Source: UBA6168 sp964423205
GTDB taxonomy: Bacteria; Bacteroidota; Bacteroidia; Chitinophagales; Saprospiraceae
DNA: 64,000 nt
NCBI GenBank assembly: GCA_964423205.1
Contig: CAYRDX010000012.1
Span: 16,264 to 80,263 of the forward strand
Direction: 5' to 3'
In this document: positions 10,001-18,653 of the stretch, one piece after another
How positions within the stretch are numbered: position 1 is the first letter of the stretch
Layout: every line of letters starts with the position of its first letter
Notes under the pieces: generated by a model
The model's database searches: none
The model's input: the letters and a program-made list of their open reading frames with translations, nothing else
What the model was told of the DNA's origin: nothing
Made by a program: the position numbers and the translations under genes

Positions 10001-10664
10001 AGCTTTTACAGGCTGGTCTTTGGAAGTTTGCGGAGCCTCAACAGCAAAGAACCCATACCTGGTAAAAAACGATACACTGGCTGTTCCGCCAAACGGAACC
10101 CGTCTCATTTACACCAATAAATTGAACATCGTAGATGACGACGATGGGCCAGACAAAATAGTCATCACGATAGTCAACAATCCGGGATTTGGTTTTCTTA
10201 CAAAGGACGGCACCAAAGTGGGTACGGGCGAGTCCTTTACAATGGGTGATATTTTGGCCAGCCGTATCAGGTACACCAATACCGATACGACGGCTAAGGT
10301 TGATTTCTTCACTTTTATGGCCACTGACGGGAAAGGTGGTTTTTTGGGCACTCCGCGTTTCGTTTTTATCATAGACCCCAACGCTCCCACTTTCAGTACA
10401 GAAGAAAAAGCGTTGTTGATCAATATCCAGCTTTATCCCAATCCGGTAAGAACATCCGTAACTGTCGAATTGGAAAGGCCTTTATTGTATCCTGTTAACA
10501 TTGTACTGTTTAATGCCCAGGGTAAAATGATGACCAAGGGTCGGTTGGATACAGGTTTTAAAAGGACTAAAATCGACGTAAGTCATTTGCCGGGCGGCAT
10601 GTATTGGGTGCAAATGAGAACACCCGACGGGATACAAACCAAACGGCTGTTAATCGGAAGGTAA
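7005..10664 (+). CDS. T9SS-secreted reprolysin-like zinc metalloprotease
   Basis: 1219 residues from the chosen ATG, which opens directly with a signal peptide (MKLASAIYFTLFLSCQVIGQ); the frame extends 30 codons further upstream without signal features. The zinc site is HELGHQFNATH starting near residue 352, the metzincin HExxHxxGxxH pattern with Asn at the Gly position, so a reprolysin/pappalysin-like peptidase. Downstream come a FN3-like domain (about 773-868, YFWRVRASNSCGKG), a proprotein-convertase P-like domain (about 869-1015, NASGNWSL and GWSLEVCG) and a T9SS type A sorting domain from about residue 1143 (LYPNPVRTSVTVEL to KRLLIGR). It should cross the outer membrane by T9SS. A paralogue of the same layout lies at 51104-54775. 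Confidence 0.9.
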   Translation: MKLASAIYFTLFLSCQVIGQVAGNFWTDQPASRSEFSETTYQGVVFQRSRNLFLDIDGFRNQLTLAPLELSSQSKRKPLNIYLPLPDGSNEMFAVWESPIMEPELAARYPVIKTFSGYSVKNPAMTTRFGFTLLGFHAIMHGAGKTALIINARDGDVYNYRSTWQQDMVPLEPAEQKLSCGFSVSNPDFIAREETVDLEDLHFQPRALSTRNLQTYRLAVATTVEYSLANGGTPASVLSAVTTIVNKANSYFEKEHAVRLLLIANTTQTFFFGSASADPYTNGDSGKMLNENPAVLNNAYGSTGYDIGHVFGTIPSGGVVGTAVLASACSVNKAKGSSNVFTPALFYTVVVHELGHQFNATHTFNNCDGKNEETTTAYQPGGGSTFMDYTGVGTCGSNSLQNSPDDYFHINSLERVHAFTRNSGTGQSCAQIITVENAAPQTNIPIAGGFYIPVGTPFQLSGSATDPENGALTYVWEQYDLGPRSRLGAPVGSAPLFRSFTPTANSTRVFPRWENLAFDITNPSEVLPTESRVLTFRFTARDNHPIAGAYAYSEILFNATSWAGPFMVSYPNAAGIVHELGKTMEIKWLVANTDMPPVNCKKVNIKLSVDGGVTFPIMLLANTENDGSAIVSIPNITTSQGRIRVEAADNIFFDISNANFWITRPTIPGFLLSATATPNPVCLPEKMVVDINTESLHGYKFAVTLEAEGLPQGTKVSFNTNPVVPGNASKMTLDFSEVKSFGTFPVKIKGTAPEAANSEVFLDVTLVSSDFSSLKVTSPADGAVAQSVQPSFQWTKLDNSVSYNIEVATSPLFGTSVVSSATNISDNKFTPGISLKENTPYFWRVRASNSCGKGGFIPTATFHTVSQSCTTLSSTHNPINISGIGLPRILSTIEVLPGGTISDLNVKNVKGTHTAVAHIELRLLSPQGDSIRLMPALLCSSNQFNLGFDDQSTLTTIPCPPNTGLLYKPEQALSKFNGRNASGNWSLITAVVHNDGEGGAFTGWSLEVCGASTAKNPYLVKNDTLAVPPNGTRLIYTNKLNIVDDDDGPDKIVITIVNNPGFGFLTKDGTKVGTGESFTMGDILASRIRYTNTDTTAKVDFFTFMATDGKGGFLGTPRFVFIIDPNAPTFSTEEKALLINIQLYPNPVRTSVTVELERPLLYPVNIVLFNAQGKMMTKGRLDTGFKRTKIDVSHLPGGMYWVQMRTPDGIQTKRLLIGR

Positions 10665-10704
10665 ACATGACCAAACGCCTCAAACAGAGCTGAAAGCCTA
10701 AACA

Positions 10705-11706
10705 ATGAAGTACCTTATAACTGGCGCTACGGGATTTATCGGAACGGAACTGGCAAAGAAACTGGTGGAGCAGGGACATATTGTGCATGCCCTGTATCGC
10801 AGTTTTTCCAAAACTCAAGCTCTTCAGATTCCCGGAGTAGAATTATTCAAAGGAGATATCCTGGACGAAGAAAGTTTAGCTTTTGCTGCAAAAGGCTGCG
10901 ATTGTGTCTTTCATGTTGCTGCTTTTGCCAAACCCTGGCACAAATATCCCGATGCGTTTTACCGCTACAATGTGCAAGGTACTGAGAATGTCATCCTTGC
11001 TGCCCGAAATGCAGGTGCCAAAAGGTTAGTTTTTACTTCCACTGCAGGTACCATCAGTCCCTCTGACGGCCATCCTTCTGATGAAAGCACCCCGCGTTCA
11101 GTTGATTATTTTACCGATTACGAGCGCTCAAAGGCGCAGGCCGAAAAACTGGCTGTGGAACTGTCTTCCGATGATTTTGCCATCATAACGGTAAACCCGA
11201 GTCGTGTATATGGCCCCGGTTTGTTGAGTGAAAGCAATGGGGTAACCAAAATGCTGGACTTGTATATGAATGGCAAATTCAGGTTTGTACCTGGCAACGG
11301 CAAAAGTATTGGCAATTATGTTTTCATCGATGATATCGTGCAGGGTCACCTATTGGCCATGAAATATGGCAAGGCTGGCGAACGCTACATACTTGGAGGT
11401 GAGAATGCCTCTTTTGCAGAGCTGTTCCGGGCCATGGCATCCGTTACTGGGAAAAAACGCATGATGGTGAACATTCCTGTCTGGCTTATGAATCTTGCTG
11501 CCAAAGGCATGGAAATCAGGGCCAACCTGACTGGTGCTCCGCCATTAATCACACCGCCCTGGGTCAGAAAGTATCTCTACAATTGGGAATTGTCCACGCA
11601 GAAAGCTGAAAAAGAGTTGGGTTATGTACCTACCTCGCTGGATGATGGGCTGGCGGCGACTGTTGACTGGATATTGGAAAATCAAAGTGAACAGACCACC
11701 GATTGA
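10705..11706 (+). CDS. NAD(P)-dependent epimerase/reductase of the extended SDR family
   Basis: 333 residues. The N-terminal Rossmann motif is MKYLITGATGFIGTELAKKL (GxxGxxG) and the catalytic pair appears as DYERSKAQAE (YxxxK) after TSTAGTISPS, which supplies the catalytic Ser/Thr region; NPSRVYGPG is a further family signature. It resembles dihydroflavonol-reductase or hopanoid-associated sugar-epimerase-like enzymes, so substrate could be a nucleotide sugar or a sterol/flavonoid-like carbonyl. It follows the metalloprotease by 40 nt but the two functions are unrelated. It is convergent with the methyltransferase gene, with only 7 nt between the stops. Confidence 0.88.
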   Translation: MKYLITGATGFIGTELAKKLVEQGHIVHALYRSFSKTQALQIPGVELFKGDILDEESLAFAAKGCDCVFHVAAFAKPWHKYPDAFYRYNVQGTENVILAARNAGAKRLVFTSTAGTISPSDGHPSDESTPRSVDYFTDYERSKAQAEKLAVELSSDDFAIITVNPSRVYGPGLLSESNGVTKMLDLYMNGKFRFVPGNGKSIGNYVFIDDIVQGHLLAMKYGKAGERYILGGENASFAELFRAMASVTGKKRMMVNIPVWLMNLAAKGMEIRANLTGAPPLITPPWVRKYLYNWELSTQKAEKELGYVPTSLDDGLAATVDWILENQSEQTTD

Positions 11707-11713
11707 ATAAACA

Positions 11714-12625
11714 TCAATGCTTAGGTTTCAACTTCTGTTCTGAAATTCTCTTGCGAGCTATTTCACAGTACTCTTCGCTAATTTCAAAACCCACAAAATG
11801 CCGGTCGCTCCTCAAGGCGGCAATGGCAGTTGTGCCACTCCCCATAAATGGGTCGAGAACAACGTCTCCGGAAAATGAATAAAGCTGTATCAGGCGATAG
11901 GGCAATTCCACCGGGAATGGGGCGGGATGACCAATTTTTCTGGCTGACTCGGCGCCCATTTGCCAGATGGTCTTGGTCCATTCGAGAAACTGTTCTCTGG
12001 AAATGGTGTTCTTGTGGAGTTCCTTTTCCGCAGTTGTCAGTACCCTTTTGAAATTTCCTTTTGAAAAAACGAGGATGTATTCGTGTACATCTCGCAGCGT
12101 GGGATTCGATGCACTTTTCCAGCTACCCCAGGCGGTGGAAACACTTGCGGTGGCTCCTTTGTCCCAAATGATTTCACCCCTCATCAAGAAACCGATATCG
12201 TGCATCAGATGGGTAATATGGGAAGTAAGGGACAGGTATGGTTTGCGACCCAGATTAGCGATATTGATACAGGCTCTTCCTCCGAATACTAAAGTGCGAT
12301 AGGTTTCCCTGAAAACTCTTTCGAGGAAATGGAGATAATCGTCTAAGGAAAGGTCCTCATCGTAGTCTTTTGATGCATTGTATGGTGGGGAAGTTATCAT
12401 CAGGTGGACGGAGTTATCGGGAATAACCGACATATTCTCCGCCGGGCACTGAAGTATTTTGTTTCGAAGATCCGATGGAAAATCGTTGGATGGGTTAGAC
12501 GCCTCTTTTGCCTTCACATCAAGGCTCTCATACAAACGTGAATTGTAGAATTTGCTGGAATCGTGGTTGATTTTTCCAGTGGTTCCGAATGAACTGGTGG
12601 CAGAACCTTTTTTCTTTCTTCCCAT
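11714..12625 (-). CDS. Orphan beta-class DNA methyltransferase (m6A or m4C)
   Basis: 303 residues. Motif IV (ITSPPYNASKDYD) comes first and motif I (DPFMGSGTTAIAAL) near the C-terminus followed by FVGFEISEEYCEIARKRI, the beta-class order for amino-methyltransferases acting on N6-adenine or N4-cytosine. About 60 N-terminal residues before the methyltransferase domain are basic and low in complexity (MGRKKKGSATSS) and may be disordered. No endonuclease lies next to it, unlike the second methyltransferase at 28389, so it is either a solitary regulator-type enzyme or the survivor of a restriction system. Recognition sequence cannot be predicted here. Confidence 0.9.
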   Translation of the reverse strand: MGRKKKGSATSSFGTTGKINHDSSKFYNSRLYESLDVKAKEASNPSNDFPSDLRNKILQCPAENMSVIPDNSVHLMITSPPYNASKDYDEDLSLDDYLHFLERVFRETYRTLVFGGRACINIANLGRKPYLSLTSHITHLMHDIGFLMRGEIIWDKGATASVSTAWGSWKSASNPTLRDVHEYILVFSKGNFKRVLTTAEKELHKNTISREQFLEWTKTIWQMGAESARKIGHPAPFPVELPYRLIQLYSFSGDVVLDPFMGSGTTAIAALRSDRHFVGFEISEEYCEIARKRISEQKLKPKH

Positions 12626-12681
12626 GCAGTAAAGGTCAGAAAAAGCAGAGATTTGACCAATCCCTAATGAAATAGCATGGA

Positions 12682-15600
12682 CTAACCACCACTTTTTTTC
12701 TTTGCCAGTTCTTCTTCGAGCTTGCGAATTTGCTCTTCCAGTTCTTTCTGCTTTTTCAGTAGTTCAGCGACTTTAGCCTGCTCGGTGGCGATGCGCTGCC
12801 GCTCAGTTGCAATCTGTTTAGCGGTGTCGTCTTTAACCTTGGTGATTTGAGCGGAAGCCTGCTGTTTGGCATCGTATATAGCGTCTGAAGCTTCCTTTTT
12901 AGCTTTATTTATTTCTTCCAATGATTGTCGGCGGGCATCCTCAGCTTCTGAGGCATATTGTTTTTTCCTTTGAGCCGCATCCTTAAAAGCGGCAGCCACT
13001 TCCTCCTGACTTTGTTTTCTGGCAGCAGTTATATCCTGCATAGATTTGGTTTCGGCTTCCGCTGTTTGTGCAGCGTATTGCTGCATCAAAGCAGTAGCTT
13101 TTTGTTGTGCTTCCGCAATGTGTTTTTGGGTGGCTGCATCCGAAAATTCTTTCTGCGCTTCAATTTCACTTAACTTCTTTTGCAGGTCTGCATTAGCCTG
13201 AGCAATGGCTTCCTGTACCTGCCGTTGTGTGGCAGCCACTTCCTTTGCCGCGGTTTCTTTAGCCCTGGCAATTTGTTCAGCTGCTTCTCTGCGGGCCTTG
13301 TCAACTTCCAGGGCATTGGCTTCTTTAAACCTTGCTGATTCTTCGAGTATGGCTTTTCGCTCCGTTGCGGACTTTTCATTGGCTGCCGCAATTTCCTTGG
13401 CAGAAATGTCTTTTGCGTTGACTACTTCTGCTGCTGTTTTTTGCCTTTCAGTTGCTGCATTTTCACGTGCAGCCCTGACCAATTCTGCTTCTTCCTGTTT
13501 AGCCTTGGCAATAGCTTCGGCTGATAAGCGTTTAGCCTCGGCTATTTCATTAGCTGACTGTTGCGCCTGCAAGACGGCTTTTTCTTTTGCTGCCGCAATT
13601 TCCCGAGCGGCAGTTTCCCGTGCTGCTGCAATTTCCCTTGCTGTGTTTTCCCGGGCTGTTACAACCTCCGATGCAGCAGCATTTTTTTCTTCCTGTTCCT
13701 TCTTCTTTGCATCCGCAATGGATTTAGCCGCTTCTTCCTGAATCGTTCTTAGTTTCTGAGCTGCAACCTGCTGTTCGGTGACGACTTCATTTTCATATTG
13801 CTTTTTAGCAACTTCCGATTTCGAAATAGCATCGTTTATTTTAGTGTTGGCTTCCTGACTGGCTTTGGCAATTTCTTCTGCAGCTTTTTGCCGTGCTGCG
13901 TTCGCCTCTTTGGCAGACTGTGCTAAAATGGACTGCTCGGTGGCTTTAGCTGTCTCAATTGATTTCAGGATTTCAGCCTGCACTTTGGCAAGTTCATCCT
14001 GAGCGGCTTTTCTGGCAGCGACAGTTTCAGCAGCTATTCGCTGTATTTCAGCATCAGCCTTTGTTCTTGCATCGTTTACTTTGGCAGCTTCCTGTGCCGT
14101 TATTTCCCTTACAGTTTTAGCAGATAATTCCTGTGCTGATAGTGCATCGGCTGCAGCCTTCTTTTTGGCTTCATCCAATGATTTCAAAGTTGCTGAAATT
14201 TCCTGCGCAGCTTCTGCTTTCAAACGCACCACCTCTTCTGCAGCTCTGGCTTTTTCATTGGCCACCTGCAATAGTGTCTCATTGATTGCCTCTGAAGCTC
14301 TTTTTCGCGAATTGGCAACTTCCAAAGCAGCAGTTTCCTTCTGACGGGCCAGATTTTCCTGTATTTCGCCGATTTCAGAACTAATCCTCTCTTTCATCAG
14401 AGCGAGTTCTTCTGAGGACTTCCGTCGGGCTTCGGCTACTTCGAATGCTGCTTTTTCCTTCTCTAAAGCTGCATTTTCCCGGATACGGGCAACCTCTGCG
14501 GCTGTCTCTTCCTGAATTTTCAGAATGTAGTCGGAACTCGACTTTTTAGATTCCAAAACCTGATCGGATGTCCGTTCTTTTTCCTGATTGGCAAGAGCTC
14601 TGGCATTTTCAACCTGACTTACATTCTCTTCCCTTATTCTCTTAATTTCAGCGGAGGCTGTTTCCCTCGCGCTGGCAACTTCGTCAGCATATTGCAATTT
14701 GGCGAGTTCCAGATTTTCCCTGACCTTTTTGATCTCCTCATTGGCCTGGTTACGGGCTTTCACGACCTCCTGAGCCGCATCCATTCTTGCCTTTTGTATT
14801 TCTTCAGCAGCCCTTTGTCGAGCTTCTGCCACACTCAAATTTATTTTTTCCATTTCTGAGGTAGCCTTTTCTTTAGCTAATGCTATGGCCTGGGCATTTT
14901 CACGAAGAGTTATCTGTATTTCCTCTGCAGCACGTTTCCTGGCATCGAGAACATCTTGCGCAAGGCGTGTCTTTTCATCCTGCGCTGATGCTTTCAAAGC
15001 CAACATTTCCTCCTGAATCTGGGCTTTATAGCGTTCCAGCTTTTCATTTTCGTTGGCTATTTCCTGCCGGATTCTCTCTTTGGTTTGACGAAGTATTTCC
15101 TGTAGGGAAGCCAGTTCTTCATCTTTTACCTGTGCTGCAGCTGCTTGTCTTCTCCTTTCTTCTGCCGAAATCACGGAGGGACTAGTCTTGCTAATGCCTT
15201 CGTCTCTCAGGGTAGGCCGTTCAAGGGGGCTACTGATGGGTGTATCTTTTACAAGGGCTTTATTCAGTCTTTGATAGAAACAGGAAGCGAGCAACTGAAA
15301 CTCAGATTGCCTGTTGGCATTGAAGGTCAGCTTCAGCATTTCATTCTTTATGTTGTTCTTCACATATACTACACCCATTGGGTTGTTGGCGAACCATTCA
15401 ATGGCTGCGACGTCGAGCTGCAGTACATTCTGATAAACGGGGGTGCCGCCTTCCTTTACTACTTCGCCCATTTCAATGAATCGGAAACTCCTGCGAAACT
15501 GGTTGATGTCCATAAAAATCAACTCATCGTTCTGATTAAAGGATTCGCCGGCTTTGGAATACACCTTTGCAACCACACCAGCGTTGTCGTTTCTGAAATC

Positions 15601-15774
15601 AATGGAATAGGCATATGTGCCTCTTACCACCATGATTAGGGGGTAGGTCTTGAGCACATGGAGGCCTCCAATAACTTTGTCCTCCATGATAAGTGGCGTA
15701 CAATCCTGGGAAAAGGAGTTAACGGACCACATCAGGGAGCACAGGAGGTAAAAGATATGACATGAAGTCCTCAT
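12682..15774 (-). CDS. Exported giant coiled-coil protein with 40-residue super-repeat
   Basis: 1030 residues. A signal peptide (MRTSCHIFYLLCSLMWSVNSFSQ) is followed by a globular N-terminal domain to about residue 175 that I do not recognise, a linker, then about 800 residues of uninterrupted Ala/Glu/Lys-rich helix to a glycine end. From about residue 271 to 985 the helix is built from 7-residue blocks (for example AASEVVT, SANEIAE, TAAEVVN) separated mostly by three 11-residue blocks (ARENTAREIAA, ARETAAREIAA). Of 18 intervals between the 7-residue blocks, 13 are exactly 40 residues; the others are 29 or 51, so all equal 7+11n. Such mixed heptad/hendecad helices form long nearly straight rods. 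Probable periplasmic or surface-spanning structural protein; function unknown. Confidence 0.85.
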   Translation of the reverse strand: MRTSCHIFYLLCSLMWSVNSFSQDCTPLIMEDKVIGGLHVLKTYPLIMVVRGTYAYSIDFRNDNAGVVAKVYSKAGESFNQNDELIFMDINQFRRSFRFIEMGEVVKEGGTPVYQNVLQLDVAAIEWFANNPMGVVYVKNNIKNEMLKLTFNANRQSEFQLLASCFYQRLNKALVKDTPISSPLERPTLRDEGISKTSPSVISAEERRRQAAAAQVKDEELASLQEILRQTKERIRQEIANENEKLERYKAQIQEEMLALKASAQDEKTRLAQDVLDARKRAAEEIQITLRENAQAIALAKEKATSEMEKINLSVAEARQRAAEEIQKARMDAAQEVVKARNQANEEIKKVRENLELAKLQYADEVASARETASAEIKRIREENVSQVENARALANQEKERTSDQVLESKKSSSDYILKIQEETAAEVARIRENAALEKEKAAFEVAEARRKSSEELALMKERISSEIGEIQENLARQKETAALEVANSRKRASEAINETLLQVANEKARAAEEVVRLKAEAAQEISATLKSLDEAKKKAAADALSAQELSAKTVREITAQEAAKVNDARTKADAEIQRIAAETVAARKAAQDELAKVQAEILKSIETAKATEQSILAQSAKEANAARQKAAEEIAKASQEANTKINDAISKSEVAKKQYENEVVTEQQVAAQKLRTIQEEAAKSIADAKKKEQEEKNAAASEVVTARENTAREIAAARETAAREIAAAKEKAVLQAQQSANEIAEAKRLSAEAIAKAKQEEAELVRAARENAATERQKTAAEVVNAKDISAKEIAAANEKSATERKAILEESARFKEANALEVDKARREAAEQIARAKETAAKEVAATQRQVQEAIAQANADLQKKLSEIEAQKEFSDAATQKHIAEAQQKATALMQQYAAQTAEAETKSMQDITAARKQSQEEVAAAFKDAAQRKKQYASEAEDARRQSLEEINKAKKEASDAIYDAKQQASAQITKVKDDTAKQIATERQRIATEQAKVAELLKKQKELEEQIRKLEEELAKKKSGG

Positions 15775-15937
15775 GTTGAATAAATTTCCTACAAGATAAC
15801 GGTTTTGCCCTGGTTCTGAAACCTAAGAGCAACTTTTGAGCCGTTCGCGTTATGTATCAACTGTTTGGCGCAAAAGCAAAAAATTATTTGCACCACTATA
15901 AGAACGGCAAGAATTGAAATTTGTGCTAAATGGAGAG

Positions 15938-16858
15938 CTATTTTCTTCCGGCGAGCAAATAAAGTACGGCCATCCTGATGGCTACGCCGTTTTCTACCTG
16001 TTGGAGGATGATGGAATGCTCGGAATCTGCGACGTCACTGGTGATTTCAACGCCGCGGTTGATTGGGCCGGGATGCATAATGATTACCTGTTTGTCCAGA
16101 CGGTTGAGCAAGCCCCGGTTAATGCCATAATATTGTGAATATTCCCGGAGGGAAGGGAAGAACCGCGTGTCCTGTCTTTCTAACTGAATGCGCAGGATAT
16201 TGGCAACATCACACCATTGTAAGGTCTTTAGCACATCGTGTTCCACTCCGACACCCAATTCAGGCAGGTATTTGGGGATGAGAGTCGGAGGCCCACAGAC
16301 CTTTACTTCAGCACCCAGTTTCTTCAGACAAAAAATGTTACTTAGGGCTACTCTCGAATGGGCGATATCGCCGAATATAGCCACCTTCTTTCCGGCCAGG
16401 TCTCCCAGTTTTTCACGTATGGAAAATGCATCGAGTAATGCCTGTGTCGGGTGCTCATGGGTGCCGTCTCCGGCGTTGATGATGTTGGCCTTGATGTGCC
16501 TGGACAGGAAATGGGGAGCTCCCGGGGCGGGATGGCGCATCACCACCATATCGACTTTCATGCTGAGCACATTATTAACGGTGTCGAGCAGTGTTTCGCC
16601 TTTATTGACAGAAGAATCTGAGGCGGAAAAATTTACGATATCGGCAGAAAGTCTTTTCTCGGCAAGCTCAAAAGAAATGCGGGTGCGGGTAGAGTTTTCA
16701 AAAAACATGTTGGCAACCGTAATATCTCGCAGGGAAGGCACTTTTTTGATGGGGCGGTTGATGACATCCTTGAACTCGTCAGCAGTTTGAAAGATGAGTT
16801 GGATGTCCTCTTCCCGGAGGTATTTAATCCCTAACAGGTGCTCAGTACTCAATTGCAT
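15938..16858 (-). CDS. pyrB: Aspartate carbamoyltransferase catalytic chain
   Basis: 306 residues, the standard length. It carries the carbamoyl-phosphate site FFENSTRTRISFE, the loop SSVNKGETLLDT, the HPTQALLDAFSI motif, and MHPGPINRGVEI near the C-terminus. It catalyses carbamoyl phosphate plus aspartate to N-carbamoylaspartate, the first committed step of pyrimidine synthesis, in the cytoplasm. It lies 87 nt downstream of pyrR on the same strand, as in many pyrR-pyrB operons. No pyrI regulatory chain is seen in the window. Confidence 0.97.
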   Translation of the reverse strand: MQLSTEHLLGIKYLREEDIQLIFQTADEFKDVINRPIKKVPSLRDITVANMFFENSTRTRISFELAEKRLSADIVNFSASDSSVNKGETLLDTVNNVLSMKVDMVVMRHPAPGAPHFLSRHIKANIINAGDGTHEHPTQALLDAFSIREKLGDLAGKKVAIFGDIAHSRVALSNIFCLKKLGAEVKVCGPPTLIPKYLPELGVGVEHDVLKTLQWCDVANILRIQLERQDTRFFPSLREYSQYYGINRGLLNRLDKQVIIMHPGPINRGVEITSDVADSEHSIILQQVENGVAIRMAVLYLLAGRK

Positions 16859-16945
16859 TATTACGGTGTTGCGGCGCAGTGGTATATCGGTTCAACGGTG
16901 CATCGGGCTCGACTGCTAAAAAACTGCCGACTGCCAACTGCCGAT

Positions 16946-17491
16946 TTATACTTTATGTGCGAAAATGAGAACCTCATCGGTTCCTTCTGTTTCCTTCCAA
17001 CGCACTTTCACATAAGCCTCATCGAGAGCATCAACTCTCAAACCTACGTAATCTGCCTTTATCGGTAGGTCGCGGTTAAACGTCCGGTCAATCAGGGTAA
17101 CCAGTTCGACACGGCGTGGCCTACCAAACTGCTGCAGTGCTGCCAATGCCGCCTGCACGGTACGGCCGGTGTACAAAACATCATCAACCAGAATTACCTG
17201 TTTGTTTTCCACAAGAAATCTCATGTCGGTTACACTGGCAACCAGCGGTTTATCCCGGTGCCTGAAATCATCTCTGTGGAAAGTGATATCGAGTTTACCG
17301 TATTCGAGGTCATTTCCCGTAATATCCATCAAACGCGCGTGTATGCGATTCGACAGGGCAACACCTTTTGTCTGAATGCCGATGATGCATGTATTGGAAA
17401 AATCGTCGTAGTTCTCAATCAGTAGATGACAGAGACGGTCGATAGTGAGTTGAAAACGGCCTTCTGATAATATGACTCTTCCGTTGGTCAT
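16946..17491 (-). CDS. pyrR: PyrR: pyrimidine regulator / uracil phosphoribosyltransferase
   Basis: 181 residues from the chosen ATG (MTNGRVILSEGRFQLTIDRL); the frame extends 14 codons further upstream, but the internal start matches the usual PyrR N-terminus. The PRPP-binding loop is VILVDDVLYTGRTVQAAL and the rest (RPRRVELVTLIDR, LPIKADYVG) fits PyrR throughout. In Gram-positive bacteria PyrR controls pyr mRNA attenuation; in this phylum regulation by PyrR is inferred only from its linkage to pyrB. A TACCTTTG box ends only six bases before the chosen ATG, which would give an almost leaderless mRNA if used. The 87-nt gap to pyrB contains a short ACTGCCG-type heptad run. Confidence 0.93.
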   Translation of the reverse strand: MTNGRVILSEGRFQLTIDRLCHLLIENYDDFSNTCIIGIQTKGVALSNRIHARLMDITGNDLEYGKLDITFHRDDFRHRDKPLVASVTDMRFLVENKQVILVDDVLYTGRTVQAALAALQQFGRPRRVELVTLIDRTFNRDLPIKADYVGLRVDALDEAYVKVRWKETEGTDEVLIFAHKV

Positions 17492-17496
17492 GTGGG

Positions 17497-17504
17497 CAAA
17501 GGTA
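17497..17504 (-). promoter_or_regulatory. Possible -7 box (TACCTTTG) for a leaderless pyrR mRNA
   Basis: On the minus strand TACCTTTG matches TAnnTTTG and ends six bases before the ATG at 17491, so transcription would start at or near the start codon. It also lies inside the longer open frame, so chance occurrence cannot be excluded. Confidence 0.3.
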
Positions 17505-17569
17505 GCCGGGAAAATGGTTTTGCTGCGGTACACCCGGGTATTTTTTTTTAGTCTTCAGTCCTCAGTCTT

Positions 17570-17611
17570 CATCCCTCATCCCTCATCCCTCATCCCTCAT
17601 CCCTCATCCCT
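17570..17611. repeat. Six-copy heptanucleotide tandem repeat (CATCCCT)
   Basis: Six perfect CATCCCT units, preceded by degenerate AGTCTTCAGTCCTC words, fill the gap between fbp and pyrR and end 8 nt from the fbp stop codon. Same unit length as the tract before yebC but an unrelated sequence. Confidence 0.95.
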
Positions 17612-17619
17612 TCTGTCCC

Positions 17620-18627
17620 TCAATCCTTCAGTTTGCTGTACTTCTGAACAAAGGCATACATTTCATCCACCATGTCCGCTGAGCCGATGGCTACGGTTGT
17701 TCTCTGGTGCAATTCACTTGGTTCCATATCGAGGATGCGCTCAAGATTGCAGCTGATGGCTTTGCCGCCGGCTTGCTCAACGATGAATCCAAGGGGATTA
17801 CATTCATATAGCAATCTCAACTTGCCGTGGGGATATTTGCGGGTATTTGGATAAAGGAAAATGCCACCTTTGTGCAGGATTCGATGGATATCGGATACCA
17901 TTGAGCCGATGTAGCGGAGACTGTAATTTTCATCGGAGCAATGGTCGATATAACGCCGCATTTCCACATCGAACTTCAGATAGTATCCCTGGTTCACAGC
18001 GTAGGAATTGCCCTTTGGTGGGATTTTCATATTCTGGTGTGAAAGGCAGAACTCTCCGATAGTTGGGTCGAGGGTGAAGCCATTTACACCACGACCGGTT
18101 GAATAGACCAATATGGTTGAGGTGCCATACAATACATATCCAGCGGCAACGAGTTGGTTACCTTTCTGAAGGAAATCTTCCTGGGTGCAAGGTTCAGAAG
18201 TTGGGCTCAACCTGCGGTAAATCCCGAAAATAGTGCCTACAGAAACGTTGACGTCAATGTTGGAAGATCCATCCAGCGGGTCAACAACAACCACGTACTT
18301 ACTTTCTTTGTCGTTGACGGGAGGAATAGGTATGAACTCCTCATTTTCTTCAGAGGCTATTCCGGCACATTCACCGCTGTTTCGCAGGCATTCAATCAGT
18401 TTCTCATTGGCATAGACATCCAGTTTTTGAACCTGATCGCCGTGGAGGTTTTCGTTGCCCACGGCTCCGAGGATATTCAAAAGGCCAGCTTTGTTTACTT
18501 CCCGGTTAACAATTTTTGCAGCTACTCCGATATCGCGGAGCAGACCAGTCAGTTCGCCAGTGGCAAGGCTGTATTCCTTTTGTCGACGAATGATGAACTC
18601 ATCAAGAGTAATAATGCGGTTTTGCAT
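17620..18627 (-). CDS. fbp: Class I fructose-1,6-bisphosphatase
   Basis: 335 residues, the usual length for class I enzymes. Metal-binding and active-site motifs are visible: GIASEENEEF, VVVVDPLDGSSNIDVNVSVG and the substrate region YPNTRKYPHGKLRLLYE. It dephosphorylates fructose-1,6-bisphosphate to fructose-6-phosphate in gluconeogenesis, in the cytoplasm. It is 26 nt downstream of the esterase gene and probably cotranscribed with it; pyrR follows after the CATCCCT tract. Confidence 0.97.
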   Translation of the reverse strand: MQNRIITLDEFIIRRQKEYSLATGELTGLLRDIGVAAKIVNREVNKAGLLNILGAVGNENLHGDQVQKLDVYANEKLIECLRNSGECAGIASEENEEFIPIPPVNDKESKYVVVVDPLDGSSNIDVNVSVGTIFGIYRRLSPTSEPCTQEDFLQKGNQLVAAGYVLYGTSTILVYSTGRGVNGFTLDPTIGEFCLSHQNMKIPPKGNSYAVNQGYYLKFDVEMRRYIDHCSDENYSLRYIGSMVSDIHRILHKGGIFLYPNTRKYPHGKLRLLYECNPLGFIVEQAGGKAISCNLERILDMEPSELHQRTTVAIGSADMVDEMYAFVQKYSKLKD

Positions 18628-18653
18628 GGTTCAGGTTTTATGAAAGTCATAGA

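Noticed and set aside
13205..13741. Long Ala/Ser-rich frame antisense to the coiled-coil gene
   Set aside because: It is the mirror image of the GCx-rich repeats of the coiled-coil coding strand and has no independent support.
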